Shown: positions 14,532 to 22,280, numbered from the stretch's first letter. The stretch is DNA of 34,401 nt from an uncultured Butyrivibrio sp. (GCA_947168935.1 CAMVNV010000025.1:1-34401), one strand, 5' to 3'. Notes: generated by a model not told the origin, from the letters alone. Program-made: numbers and translations.

Positions 14532-16175
14532 TTAGGCAAGAATCCCTGACATAACAAATACAAGCGGTGAATTCCAGTAGATTGTGATCTCGTTAAGTGA
14601 GTAGCAGTCGATATGGTCAAGGTAGCACTTCATAGGTGCTGATCCTGCCGGTACTTCTTTGGCTCTTTCGTCCTGGAGTCCAACATTTGGTCCACCTGAT
14701 ACAAGGCCTGGCCATGGCTCTTCTATATCATCAACAGCTGTTGGACGAAGGTGAGGATTCTTATAAGCTTTCTCGCCGTTACCTGTTACATAGCTTACGT
14801 CCATGCTGTTGCAGCCAAGAAGATAATCAAGACCTGACTGAAGAGCTTCCTTATATGCATCCTTATGAGCTATCTTAGCATCAGCTACTGTAAGGATCAT
14901 CAGGTACTTAAGAAGCTCCATGTTACTTCCCCAGATGAAATCCTTAGCTTCCATGCAAAGTCCGAAGCCGTTCTTACCTGAATTTGCAACAAGTCTGTCA
15001 GCTTCTCCTTCAAATCTCTTTTTGATATCTCTTGTAAGTTCGTCATCATCACCCTTTAAAAGGATTGAAAGTGATCCAAGACCTGCAACTTCTGCCCAGC
15101 CAAGACATGTGAATACATCGCCCTGGTAGCCCTTAGACTGTGCCTTAGAGTCAAAATCTATAAGTCTGTCTCTCTGAGATAAGATATCTTCATAATAGCT
15201 CTTTTCACCAGTAGCTTCGTATAAAGAAGCTGCTGCCCAGAATCTATTGGATATATCCTCGGCTTCATCGTACTGACCTGTATTAGAGCCTTCAGCATTA
15301 AAGAACAAAAGCTCATCAGGATTATCCTTAAGCCACTTATATGCTTTCTTGGAAGCGGTTAAAAGGCTGTCTGCATATGCTGCGTCATAGTCTTTGTAAA
15401 TGCTGTATGCAAGTGCAAAGACAGCTGCTATATCAGCTGTAGCAAGTGATGATACATGGAAAAGGAAAAGCTCTCCCTTATCATCTTCAGGCATAAGGAA
15501 CGGAGCATGACAAAATGTTGTTACTTTATGCCATACGCTTCCATCTTCCCTTTGCATCTTTTTAAGGAAATCCAGCTCAACCTTAACTTCTGCAAGGATG
15601 TCCGGAAGATCGCCCTTATCACACTTAACCTTTGGAATATCAAATTTAACATCAAGAAGATTCTTAAAATATCTTACGCCGTACAGAAGGTGTGCTACAG
15701 CAACAGCTCCTGCAGTTGAGTATCTACCGTAGTCTCCTGCATCGTGCCATCCACCTGTTACGTCAACAGGATCTGTATCTTCACCGTATACGGTTGCCTT
15801 AGTCATATGGCAGGGCTTGTGATAATATACGCCTGCATACTCCTTGGTAAGAGCATCCCCGCAGCGAAGGTAATAAAAGCACTTGCAGATATCCTTCATG
15901 AGCTTGTCATAGACATTATTACAGATTGAAAAATGTGTTGACGATGCGCCATTTGAAGATATACTAAAAGTTCCACTTTCTTTAAAATCGCTAAAGTCAG
16001 CAACACTTACATCTTCGCCGGATATTTCGTCTGTACCAAAATGCTGAACAGTTCCTGAATATACGCTTTTACCATCTGAGTTTAAAACCTGAAACTCTGT
16101 TCCCCCAAAATCAAGCACAGCCTTCTTGCTGCTATCAGGTGTAAAACCAACCTGATTCATGAATATACGAGCCAT
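14532..16175 (-). CDS. GH9 cellodextrinase, cytoplasmic (Ced1-like)
   Basis: Inverting beta-1,4-glucanase of family 9, 547 residues. Residues 1-85 form the N-terminal Ig-like module (opening MARIFMNQVGFTPDS). The (alpha/alpha)6 catalytic domain carries GGWHDAGDYGRY with Asp145 and Asp148 (nucleophilic water) and the C-terminal SLNEITIYWNSP with Glu529 as acid. The motif usually read as PHHR is here NPHLRPT. There is no signal peptide, dockerin or binding module, so it should act inside the cell on imported cellodextrins. This matches the Ced1 cellodextrinase described from Butyrivibrio fibrisolvens, which I recall as having the same length. The start is fixed by GGAGGAGG. It lies downstream of argS on the same strand with a 186-base gap, probably with its own promoter. 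Confidence 0.93.
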   Translation of the reverse strand: MARIFMNQVGFTPDSSKKAVLDFGGTEFQVLNSDGKSVYSGTVQHFGTDEISGEDVSVADFSDFKESGTFSISSNGASSTHFSICNNVYDKLMKDICKCFYYLRCGDALTKEYAGVYYHKPCHMTKATVYGEDTDPVDVTGGWHDAGDYGRYSTAGAVAVAHLLYGVRYFKNLLDVKFDIPKVKCDKGDLPDILAEVKVELDFLKKMQREDGSVWHKVTTFCHAPFLMPEDDKGELFLFHVSSLATADIAAVFALAYSIYKDYDAAYADSLLTASKKAYKWLKDNPDELLFFNAEGSNTGQYDEAEDISNRFWAAASLYEATGEKSYYEDILSQRDRLIDFDSKAQSKGYQGDVFTCLGWAEVAGLGSLSILLKGDDDELTRDIKKRFEGEADRLVANSGKNGFGLCMEAKDFIWGSNMELLKYLMILTVADAKIAHKDAYKEALQSGLDYLLGCNSMDVSYVTGNGEKAYKNPHLRPTAVDDIEEPWPGLVSGGPNVGLQDERAKEVPAGSAPMKCYLDHIDCYSLNEITIYWNSPLVFVMSGILA

Positions 16176-16242
16176 ATTGAACCTCCTCCAAGCTAATTTT
16201 TGCCATCCTTAATATCATAACATATCGAAGGCGGTATCGAAC

Positions 16243-16300
16243 AAAAAAGCCGCAAGTTATCTGGCATCCTGACCCATCATTTAATTACTGCCAGGCTCGG
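16243..16300 (-). terminator. Weak terminator candidate after argS
   Basis: On the minus strand AGCCTGGCA pairs with TGCCA and then GGCT (CTGGCA/TGCCAG core at 16261-16266 and 16289-16294), and the second arm leads into TTTTTT at 16243-16248. An internal loop interrupts the stem, so folding is uncertain. It is the only T-tract hairpin in the 186 bases between argS and the GH9 gene. The remaining intergenic sequence holds the GH9 ribosome site and a possible TATGAT -10 element. Confidence 0.4.
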
Positions 16301-16361
16301 TTAAACAATATGATAAAAATCGCCACACCTTAACGGGCAGTACTCCCACGCATCATTAGGC

Positions 16362-18062
16362 TTACATTTCTTCAGGACATTGTATTCCCAAAAGGCCACA
16401 CCCCTCAATAATTACTTTCTGTACGACACTAACAAGATACAGTCTTGCATTTTTAATATCCTCGTTTTCTTCTTTTAGTATCTTGCACTCCTGATAGAAC
16501 TTATTAAATGCTGTGCTTACACTGATAAGATAGCGGGCGATAACTGAAGGCTCGTAGCGATCAGCCGCGCTGTTTACAGCCTTTTCATAACCGCTTAAAG
16601 TCTTGATAAGTTCAAAGGAAGCATCGTCTGTAAGAGTGCTAAAATCAACGCTTTCAAAACTTATATCCTGACCAGACTTGCGGAGAATACTTCCTGCCCG
16701 GGCATTGGTATACTGCACATATGGTCCTGTAGTTCCTTCAAAGCTAAGTACATCATCCCATGAAAAATCAATGTTTTTGATACGCTGATTAAACAGGTCA
16801 TGGAATATCACAGCGCCTATTCCCACCTGCTTTGCTACGCCGTCTTTATCGCTTAGTCCGGGATTTTTTTCCTCAATAAGGTCTTTAGCTCGTTTGCTTG
16901 CTTCTTTTAAGATATCTTCAGCATAGATGATATTTCCTGTACGTGTTGAAAGCTTTTCTCCTTCAAGACTTACAAGGCCATAAGGTATATGGACAAGGTT
17001 TTCATACCAGTCATAGCCCATAAGTTCTATTGCTTTAAATACCTGTTTAAAGTGAAGCGTCTGCTCAAGGCCTGTTACATAGAGGCATTTATCAAAATCA
17101 TATTTTTCCTTACGGTACAAAACTGCTGCAATGTCACGTGAATGATAAATTGAGCTTCCATCTTTTTTAGTGATCATACATGGAGGCATATCATAGTCAG
17201 AAAGGTCTATTACATTTGCTCCCTGACTTTCCACAAGAAGACCTTTAGCTTTTAAATCTTTAGCAAGAGCAGGTACCTTATCACGATAGAAGCTCTCTCC
17301 TGTATAAGAATCAAAGTCTATTCCAAGCATGTTGTAAACACGCTCAAACTCTATCATGCTGATATCCTTAAACCACTCCCAGATAGAAAGGGCCTCTTCG
17401 TCTCCTTCTTCCATCTTCACAAACCAGGCGCGGGCTTCGTCCATAAGCTCTGGGTGGTCCCCCGCTTCAGCATTAAACTTAACGTATATATCAAGAAGCT
17501 CTTCAATACCCTTTTCTTCTACGGCTTTTTTACTGCTCCAGTTCTTATAGGCAACAATGAGCTTACCAAACTGAGTTCCCCAGTCTCCAAGATGATTGAT
17601 GCGAACTACCTTGTAGCCAAGCTTGTCGTATATCTTATAAAGTGAATTGCCTATTACTGTTGTACGAAGGTGTCCGACATGGAAATTCTTGGCAATATTA
17701 GGAGATGAATAATCAATGCAGATGGTCTTACCTGTACCCGTCTTTTCAACTCCAAGGTTGCCATCGCCTGCTTTTACCAGAACGCTTTCTACATACTTAG
17801 TCCGGTCAAAAAAGATATTGCAATATCCTCCCATAACAACAGCCTTATCTATTGCTAGCCCTTCTTTATTCTTATCGATCTCATCCTTGATCTCCTTAGC
17901 AATAGCAGCAGGATTTTTGTGAAGTACCTTGGCAAAAGAAAAACATGGTATTGCCATATCTCCCATTGAGCTATCAGGTGGTGTCTCAAAAAGATCCTTG
18001 ACCAACTTACTATCCATTCCCCCAACCACTTTGGCTACAACATTACTTACAGCATCTTTCAT
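16362..18062 (-). CDS. argS: Arginyl-tRNA synthetase
   Basis: Class I aminoacyl-tRNA synthetase of 566 residues charging tRNA-Arg with arginine. The N-terminal Add1-type tRNA-binding domain (to about residue 100) includes PPDSSMGDMAIPCF. The catalytic domain has the HIGH motif as HVGH (128-131, in NFHVGHLRTT) and a KMSKS-equivalent loop KLSTRTGN near residue 367. The C-terminal DALR anticodon-binding domain begins around residue 450 (VQYTNARAGSILRK) and ends in ECKILKEENEDIKNARLYLV. The length is normal. The gene is preceded by a roughly 250-base leader with an arginine-rich leader peptide and a terminator. AAGGAAAGGAA upstream of the ATG is the ribosome site. Expression is probably controlled by arginine charging. 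Confidence 0.97.
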   Translation of the reverse strand: MKDAVSNVVAKVVGGMDSKLVKDLFETPPDSSMGDMAIPCFSFAKVLHKNPAAIAKEIKDEIDKNKEGLAIDKAVVMGGYCNIFFDRTKYVESVLVKAGDGNLGVEKTGTGKTICIDYSSPNIAKNFHVGHLRTTVIGNSLYKIYDKLGYKVVRINHLGDWGTQFGKLIVAYKNWSSKKAVEEKGIEELLDIYVKFNAEAGDHPELMDEARAWFVKMEEGDEEALSIWEWFKDISMIEFERVYNMLGIDFDSYTGESFYRDKVPALAKDLKAKGLLVESQGANVIDLSDYDMPPCMITKKDGSSIYHSRDIAAVLYRKEKYDFDKCLYVTGLEQTLHFKQVFKAIELMGYDWYENLVHIPYGLVSLEGEKLSTRTGNIIYAEDILKEASKRAKDLIEEKNPGLSDKDGVAKQVGIGAVIFHDLFNQRIKNIDFSWDDVLSFEGTTGPYVQYTNARAGSILRKSGQDISFESVDFSTLTDDASFELIKTLSGYEKAVNSAADRYEPSVIARYLISVSTAFNKFYQECKILKEENEDIKNARLYLVSVVQKVIIEGCGLLGIQCPEEM

Positions 18063-18094
18063 TTTCTACAAATTCCTTTCCTTAAAAAATAAAT

Positions 18095-18141
18095 AAAAAA
18101 GAACCGCAAGTGATCTAGTTTTCTAAATCATTTACGGTTCT
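18095..18141 (-). terminator. Intrinsic terminator in the argS leader (attenuator)
   Basis: In the RNA, GAACCGUAAAUGAUUUAG (18140-18123) pairs with CUAGAUCACUUGCGGUUC (18118-18101): 18 positions with one A-C mismatch and two G-U pairs and an AAAA loop. UUUUUUAUUUAUUUUUU follows immediately. It lies between the argS promoter and the argS start codon, so it stops transcription before the gene unless the 5' arm is captured by the antiterminator. Confidence 0.92.
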
Positions 18142-18170
18142 GCATATATTACTTATTAACAGCAACCGCA
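18133..18170 (-). promoter_or_regulatory. Antiterminator stem in the argS leader
   Basis: In the RNA, UGCGGUUGCUG (18170-18160) pairs with CAGAACCGUA (18142-18133) to give 10 base pairs with a single bulged G. The second arm is the beginning of the terminator's 5' arm, so this stem and the terminator exclude each other. The first arm is also needed to close the base of the leader-peptide hairpin at 18167-18248. The pairing is from inspection, not energy calculation. Confidence 0.7.
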
Positions 18171-18248
18171 CAGTAACAAGACATACGTTCCTGTAACCAT
18201 GCGACCTTTCTGCGATAGTTACAAGAACTTATGTCTTCTTACTCTGCG
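18167..18248 (-). ncRNA. Large leader hairpin overlapping the arginine codons upstream of argS
   Basis: The coding segment CGCAGAGTAAGAAGACATA (18248-18230), which holds four of the five leader Arg codons, is complementary to TATGTCTTGTTACTGTGCG (18185-18167) at 17 of 19 positions. The stem continues inward with GTTC/GAAC and TGTAAC/GTTACA and closes on a loop of about 20 bases. The peptide stop codon TAA falls inside the 5' arm. A ribosome paused on the Arg codons would prevent this hairpin and free 18160-18170 for the antiterminator. Confidence 0.75.
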
Positions 18249-18278
18249 TCTTAAGCTGTTTAATAAAATGTTTTTCAT
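18219..18278 (-). CDS. Arginine leader peptide controlling argS
   Basis: A 19-codon ORF encoding MKNILLNSLRRRVRRHKFL, with five arginines in six consecutive codons (AGA CGC AGA GTA AGA AGA). The start codon has AGAGG six to seven bases upstream. It begins about 32 bases after the predicted transcription start, and its codons form the 5' arm of the large leader hairpin. This is the standard design of an amino-acid leader peptide. It translates freely when Arg-tRNA is charged, so the terminator forms; it stalls when Arg-tRNA is scarce, so the antiterminator forms and argS is read. The Arg codon cluster, ribosome site, mutually exclusive stems and downstream arginyl-tRNA synthetase agree with one another. 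It is too short for standard gene callers. Confidence 0.85.
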   Translation of the reverse strand: MKNILLNSLRRRVRRHKFL

Positions 18279-18316
18279 TTAATTCCTCTGCAATCTATTA
18301 TCGAAATATTGTTCTA

Positions 18317-18345
18317 AATATACACTGCGCAAAAGCCAGTGTCAA
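18317..18345 (-). promoter_or_regulatory. Sigma-A promoter of the argS transcription unit
   Basis: On the minus strand a perfect TTGACA (18345-18340), 17-base spacer, and TATATT (18322-18317). The predicted start is near 18310, giving a leader of about 248 bases before argS. It begins 9 bases past the end of the upstream kinase gene, so argS is not dependent on that operon. Confidence 0.85.
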
Positions 18346-18353
18346 CAAGGACT

Positions 18354-18794
18354 TTACCTCATCTTGGTCAAGGTAAGGATATTTTTGCCACCTTCATATC
18401 TGTAAGAAACATCATCCATTACCTTTTTGACCATAAAAATACCAAGGCCTCCGATCTCCCTTTCTTCTATGGACAGAGTTGTGTCGGGGTCTTCTTTTTT
18501 TAGAGGATCATATTCCATTCCTTCATCAACGAAGGTGAGCAAAATCTTGGAATCATCGACATTTAGAATGATATCTGCAGGCCCTGTTCCAGTATCCGGA
18601 ATAGGCTTTCCATCTGCATCCTTGTCGCTGTATGCATAGTGCGCTATGTTAACATACACCTCTTCTACAGCAAGACCTATCTGCATGATCTGCTTCATTG
18701 AGCAGCCTGCTTCTTCAAGATGCGACTCAACAAAACCATTCACTTCATCAAGATTCTCAATTTTTGCTTCTAAAGACAGTTTTTGTTCCATCAT
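18354..18794 (-). CDS. Anti-sigma-factor-type serine kinase (RsbW/SpoIIAB-like HATPase)
   Basis: Small GHKL ATPase of 146 residues. The N-box is GLAVEEVYVNIAHYAY (about 40-55), the G1 box FVDEGMEYDP and the G2 box IGGLGIFMVKKVMD, as in RsbW-like kinases that phosphorylate a STAS antagonist. The ATP-lid region is short, as in that family. It begins in an ATGA overlap with the STAS gene (18791-18794), so both are made together. In known systems such a kinase binds and holds a sigma factor or another regulator until an unphosphorylated STAS protein displaces it. No sigma factor gene is in the window, so the target is unknown. Met1 or Met2 may be used. Confidence 0.88.
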   Translation of the reverse strand: MMEQKLSLEAKIENLDEVNGFVESHLEEAGCSMKQIMQIGLAVEEVYVNIAHYAYSDKDADGKPIPDTGTGPADIILNVDDSKILLTFVDEGMEYDPLKKEDPDTTLSIEEREIGGLGIFMVKKVMDDVSYRYEGGKNILTLTKMR

Positions 18795-19087
18795 TCAATA
18801 CTCAGAATATCCTGGAATCCTGTAACTTCGAAGATCTCATTAACTTCTTCGCTTACATTCTTAACGACCATACTACCCTGCTTGTTCATGATCTTTTGTG
18901 AAGACAGAAGAACACGAAGTCCTGCAGATGAAATGTAATCAAGCTTTGCAAAATCAAAAACAAGCTTTGTTATTCCTTCGATCTCACCCTTAACTACATC
19001 GTCAAGTTCAGGAGCAGTAGTTGTATCAAGTCTTCCCTCAATAGCAATTGTGAGTTCTTCACCGTTTTTAGTTTTACTAATGTTCAT
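18791..19087 (-). CDS. STAS-domain anti-anti-sigma factor
   Basis: Single-domain STAS protein of 98 residues, the antagonist in a partner-switching circuit. The fold is clear: strands ELTIAIEGRLDTTTAPEL and KLVFDFAKLDYISSAGLRVLL. The serine pair in DYISSAGLR marks the conserved phosphorylation site of SpoIIAA/RsbV-type proteins. The start at 19087 is chosen because AAGGAGA precedes that ATG; an upstream in-frame ATG at 19135 lacks a ribosome site. It is followed by the kinase gene in a 4-base overlap and preceded by the membrane phosphatase gene. Together they give all three parts of the switch. Confidence 0.92.
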   Translation of the reverse strand: MNISKTKNGEELTIAIEGRLDTTTAPELDDVVKGEIEGITKLVFDFAKLDYISSAGLRVLLSSQKIMNKQGSMVVKNVSEEVNEIFEVTGFQDILSIE

Positions 19088-19187
19088 AGCTGGTCTCCTT
19101 GTCGAATCATCAGAAATAATTTTATTCTGTAACACAGATATATTTTATCACAATAACAAATGCATTTACAGTAAAATACTAGCTCTT

Positions 19188-20765
19188 CTATCTGTCATGG
19201 CCAAAGTATTCAAGACACATCATCGTCATATCATCGAACTGTTCAGCATCTTTAACAAAGTCAGCAACATCAGATCTGACGTTATCAAGGATCTCTTTAG
19301 CAAAAGCTTCTTTAGAATGATTCAGTGAATCAAGCATTCTATCTGCTCCAAACATCTGGTTATTAGCATCTGTAGCTTCAGGTATACCATCTGTATATAC
19401 GAAGAGCTTATCTCCTGCGCCAAGTTCAATCTTGTACTCTTTATATACAGTCTCTTCCATTCCGCCAATAACAAAGCCATGTTTGTCTTTATAAATCTCG
19501 AATTCTCCATTTGCTCTCTTGATAACAGGATACTCGTGTCCAGCATTGGCGCAGGTGAGTACTCCGGAGGATATCTCAAGGATTCCAAACCATACGGTTA
19601 CAAACATATCTGTCTGGTTGTTGGAACAGATAGCTTCATTGGTCTTTTGCAGGGTTTCTGATGCAGATTTTCCAAGCATCGCACAGCTTTGCAGGATTAT
19701 CTTTGATATCATCATAAAAAGCGCTGCAGGAATTCCTTTTCCGGATACATCAGCCATTACAAGACCAAGATGATCATCATCTATAAGGAAAAAGTCGTAG
19801 AAGTCGCCTCCAACTTCTCTTGCAGGTTCCATGGTGGCATATATATCAAATTCCTTTCTGTCAGGAAATGGCGGAAAAACATGGGGCAATAGTGAAAGCT
19901 GAATTTTAGTTGCCAGTGAAAGCTCTGTTGAAATACGCTCTTTTTCTGAAGTGATATTTTTTATATTATCAATATACTCATTGATCTCTTTTTCCATGAA
20001 GTCTACTGACTTGGCAAGCTCTTCAAGCTCATCCTTGGTATCTATCTGTACCAGCAGATTTCCTTCAGTAGGTTTTCCCTGGGCAAAATTTCTGACATGG
20101 TTCCTGATGATAACAAGAGGGTTTATCAGCTTTTTTTTCATGAAATACCAGTGCACAACGCAGAAAATTGCAAGAAGGATAAGGGAAACTGCCACCATGT
20201 TGGTAACATAGCTTCTGATAACAGACAGAATGTCTTCCATGTTTGTATCAACAAAAAGAAGGGCCACTGTCTGTCCACTGCTATCCTTGATGGGAAGGCA
20301 ACTGGACGTAAGATATCCGTATTTTTTTGAATGCCTTGTAAGATAACTTTCCGGTCTTTGGCCAGTTGTATACGCACCCCATATCTCTTCAAAGGATGCT
20401 GCAATAGGATCTGAATCACCTATATATGTGGCCGTATCATAAACATACTTAAAGGTACCATCTTCAAAGGGGACGGCAATATAGATATATGCTACCCCTG
20501 AGTACTCTTCTATATGATGCAGATACTCTTCCATCTCATGATAGTAATCATCTTCTTCCCAGGTCTTGGTATATTGGGCGATCTTATCGTGGTCTATATC
20601 ATTTGATATGATCTTGGCAATGATATAACCCCTGTCGTTATACTGCTTCTCGATTACCCTGTCGAAAAGAAGTGAACCGCTTGCTCCTAACAATACAACT
20701 AATAACAGTGTGAAGCATATTATACTTACAAGAATCTTTTTGTTAATTCCCCATGGTTTTTTCAT
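19188..20765 (-). CDS. Membrane PP2C-type serine phosphatase (RsbU/SpoIIE domain) with extracellular sensor
   Basis: Transmembrane protein of 525 residues. TM1 is near 10-35 (ILVSIICFTLLLVVLLGASG), followed by an extracellular sensor of about 150 residues resembling a Cache/PAS-type module (VAYIYIAVPFEDGTFKYVYD, SSCLPIKDSSGQTVALLFVD). TM2 is near 190-210, followed by HAMP-like and coiled-coil segments. The SpoIIE-type PP2C domain runs from about 290 to the end. Metal-binding signatures are visible: MEPAREVGGDFYDF, LVMADVSGKGIPAALFM, FVTVWFGIL, CANAGHEYP, VYTDGIPEA and DDMTMMCLEY. It should dephosphorylate the STAS protein encoded next, releasing the kinase's target when the sensor is activated. 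The signal is unknown. Only a weak GAG precedes the ATG, which lies 4 bases past the HAD gene. Confidence 0.92.
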   Translation of the reverse strand: MKKPWGINKKILVSIICFTLLLVVLLGASGSLLFDRVIEKQYNDRGYIIAKIISNDIDHDKIAQYTKTWEEDDYYHEMEEYLHHIEEYSGVAYIYIAVPFEDGTFKYVYDTATYIGDSDPIAASFEEIWGAYTTGQRPESYLTRHSKKYGYLTSSCLPIKDSSGQTVALLFVDTNMEDILSVIRSYVTNMVAVSLILLAIFCVVHWYFMKKKLINPLVIIRNHVRNFAQGKPTEGNLLVQIDTKDELEELAKSVDFMEKEINEYIDNIKNITSEKERISTELSLATKIQLSLLPHVFPPFPDRKEFDIYATMEPAREVGGDFYDFFLIDDDHLGLVMADVSGKGIPAALFMMISKIILQSCAMLGKSASETLQKTNEAICSNNQTDMFVTVWFGILEISSGVLTCANAGHEYPVIKRANGEFEIYKDKHGFVIGGMEETVYKEYKIELGAGDKLFVYTDGIPEATDANNQMFGADRMLDSLNHSKEAFAKEILDNVRSDVADFVKDAEQFDDMTMMCLEYFGHDR

Positions 20766-20769
20766 AGTT

Positions 20770-21294
20770 CTACTCGTTTAATGCCCTCCGTTTATTCCGT
20801 ATTTCACCGGCTCTTGCAATAATCTTATCCTTCCAGTCATCGTCCTGAGCTTCAAGCTTATATGTATCAAATCCGTATTCCCTTCCCCAGGAACAAATAA
20901 CTTCTTCATCATCCACATGCAAAGATATGCGGTATCTGCTGGGGATCTTTTGTGGAAGTATGGTACTGCTGTTTTTCTGCACTTCATTAAGGTGCCTGTT
21001 GCCATTAACTATTCCGTCAAACTTAACGCCATAAAGTAAGAAAAGAGTCCTGATATATCTTTCAGATCTAAAGGACGACGTATAGACCCAGACTTCGTAT
21101 CCAAGCTCCTGCAGCTCTTTGATAAGCGAAGGAGTACCAAGGCGAAGCCTTTCTATAAATATCATATTCAATGGGAAAAGAAGTTTCTGCTCTGTTTTGT
21201 GCGTGTTTGGTGAGACAAAAAGAACTTCATCAAGGTCAAAAGACACTCTCATTTTTTCTTCATTGTCATCACTTTTCTTTCTTCGCAATCTCAT
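20770..21294 (-). CDS. Small HAD-fold hydrolase-like protein
   Basis: Protein of 174 residues with HAD-superfamily motif I (VSFDLDEVLF, Asp-x-Asp) and motif II (EVWVYTSSFRSERYI). A late acidic pair (LHVDDEE) could serve as motif IV. The C-terminus is basic. It is clearly related to the C-terminal half of the upstream gene, which reads RITLDLDEIVFG, DIWVYSSNCYYSMDYL and TTIHVD in the same order. The two are therefore tandem paralogues. The substrate is not known. The ATG at 21294 overlaps the upstream gene by 26 bases and has no good ribosome site. The internal ATG at 21252 starts directly at the HAD domain but has only a weak GAAG, so the start is uncertain. Confidence 0.72.
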   Translation of the reverse strand: MRLRRKKSDDNEEKMRVSFDLDEVLFVSPNTHKTEQKLLFPLNMIFIERLRLGTPSLIKELQELGYEVWVYTSSFRSERYIRTLFLLYGVKFDGIVNGNRHLNEVQKNSSTILPQKIPSRYRISLHVDDEEVICSWGREYGFDTYKLEAQDDDWKDKIIARAGEIRNKRRALNE

Positions 21295-22144
21295 CTATGA
21301 TCATCATCACTTTCAGGGACCAGTTTGCATTATCACTACCAATCTCTTTTTCCTCAAAATCCTTACTTCCTGTATTGGTTATGAGTACAAGACTCCTGTC
21401 AACATGAATCGTTGTATGGTACTTATCTGCAATGAGCTTGTCTATCCTGCTTCTTTCTTCCTTGGAATTATTGCCAAGTCCTGTCACTACGCCGTCAACC
21501 TTGACGTGATATCTCTTAAAGAGCTGTTTAAGGTAATCCATTGAATAATAACAATTTGATGAATAAACCCAGATATCATATCCATATTTGGAAATGTGGT
21601 TAAACAAGGCAGGAATTCCGCTTCTTAAACGCTCTTTGTACTCAAGATTAAGCGGGAAGGGAAGCCTTTTTTCCAAAGGATCCTGTCCTTCCTGTCCAAA
21701 TACGATCTCATCAAGATCCAGCGTTATACGCTTGTCATGATTGGAATTTTCAAGCATCTTTTTGATGTCATCTTCGTGGGTCAGATTAACGATCCTCACA
21801 GCAATTTTGGGTCTTCTAAGACGCATGGATGCTGCCCATCTATGGTGACCGTTTACGATAATGTAGCCTTCCGGATACATCTTTTCGATTATGATAGGAT
21901 CATCCTTTTCATCCTGATCACCGTAAAGATGTTTGGTACCATCTATATATTTTTTCTCATATTCGGATATTATCCTGTAACTGGGTCCGACTTTCGGATC
22001 GCAGAATTCGTCAACAGGATTGGGGTGGAGACTACTGCATTTTACCTTTTTGGTGATCAGCCTTTTTAGCATGCTTGATTTAACCGGAAAGCATACCCCT
22101 TTATATTTTAACATCTCATCGGCAATATATTTATCAAGATCCAT
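21269..22144 (-). CDS. ParB-like/HAD domain fusion protein
   Basis: Protein of 291 residues in two parts. The N-terminal half (about 1-135) contains the ParB/sulfiredoxin-type box YIIVNGHHRWAASMRLRRP around 93-111. That box is usually linked to nucleotide binding, or to nuclease or phosphotransfer activity. The C-terminal half (about 140-291) is a HAD domain with Asp-x-Asp in TLDLDEIVFG, DIWVYSSN as motif II and TTIHVDRS near the end. The fusion is unusual to me, and the HAD half is duplicated in the next gene. AAGAAGGGC precedes the ATG. No transmembrane segment is present, so it is cytoplasmic. A kinase/phosphatase pair acting on one substrate is possible, but no function is known. Confidence 0.75.
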   Translation of the reverse strand: MDLDKYIADEMLKYKGVCFPVKSSMLKRLITKKVKCSSLHPNPVDEFCDPKVGPSYRIISEYEKKYIDGTKHLYGDQDEKDDPIIIEKMYPEGYIIVNGHHRWAASMRLRRPKIAVRIVNLTHEDDIKKMLENSNHDKRITLDLDEIVFGQEGQDPLEKRLPFPLNLEYKERLRSGIPALFNHISKYGYDIWVYSSNCYYSMDYLKQLFKRYHVKVDGVVTGLGNNSKEERSRIDKLIADKYHTTIHVDRSLVLITNTGSKDFEEKEIGSDNANWSLKVMMIIDEIAKKEK

Positions 22145-22161
22145 AAATATGCCCTTCTTTC

Positions 22162-22204
22162 AAAAAAGCCTGATCATTTTATGCTGCATCATCAGCCGCT
22201 TTTT
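22162..22204 (-). terminator. Candidate terminator between the HAD lipoprotein and ParB-HAD genes
   Basis: On the minus strand AAAAAGC (22204-22198), a GG bulge and CTGAT pair with ATCAG and GCTTTTT, and the second arm ends in six T residues (22167-22162). The ribosome site of the ParB-HAD gene follows at once. It may reduce rather than abolish read-through to the downstream genes. Confidence 0.5.
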
Positions 22205-22280
22205 GCTGTAAGAAGCTCTCTGTGCGCTTTTGAACATTTTCCTGAAGTAAAATTAAGTCGTTTTTTATTTGTCTTATCTT

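Noticed and set aside
18063..18310. T-box riboswitch upstream of argS
   Set aside because: A structured leader with terminator suggested a T-box, but the conserved AGGGTGGNACCGCG element is missing and the Arg leader ORF explains the structure better.
21737..22069. Plus-strand ORF of 110 codons inside the ParB-HAD gene
   Set aside because: The minus strand has recognisable motifs (DLDE, GHHRWAA); the plus-strand product has none.
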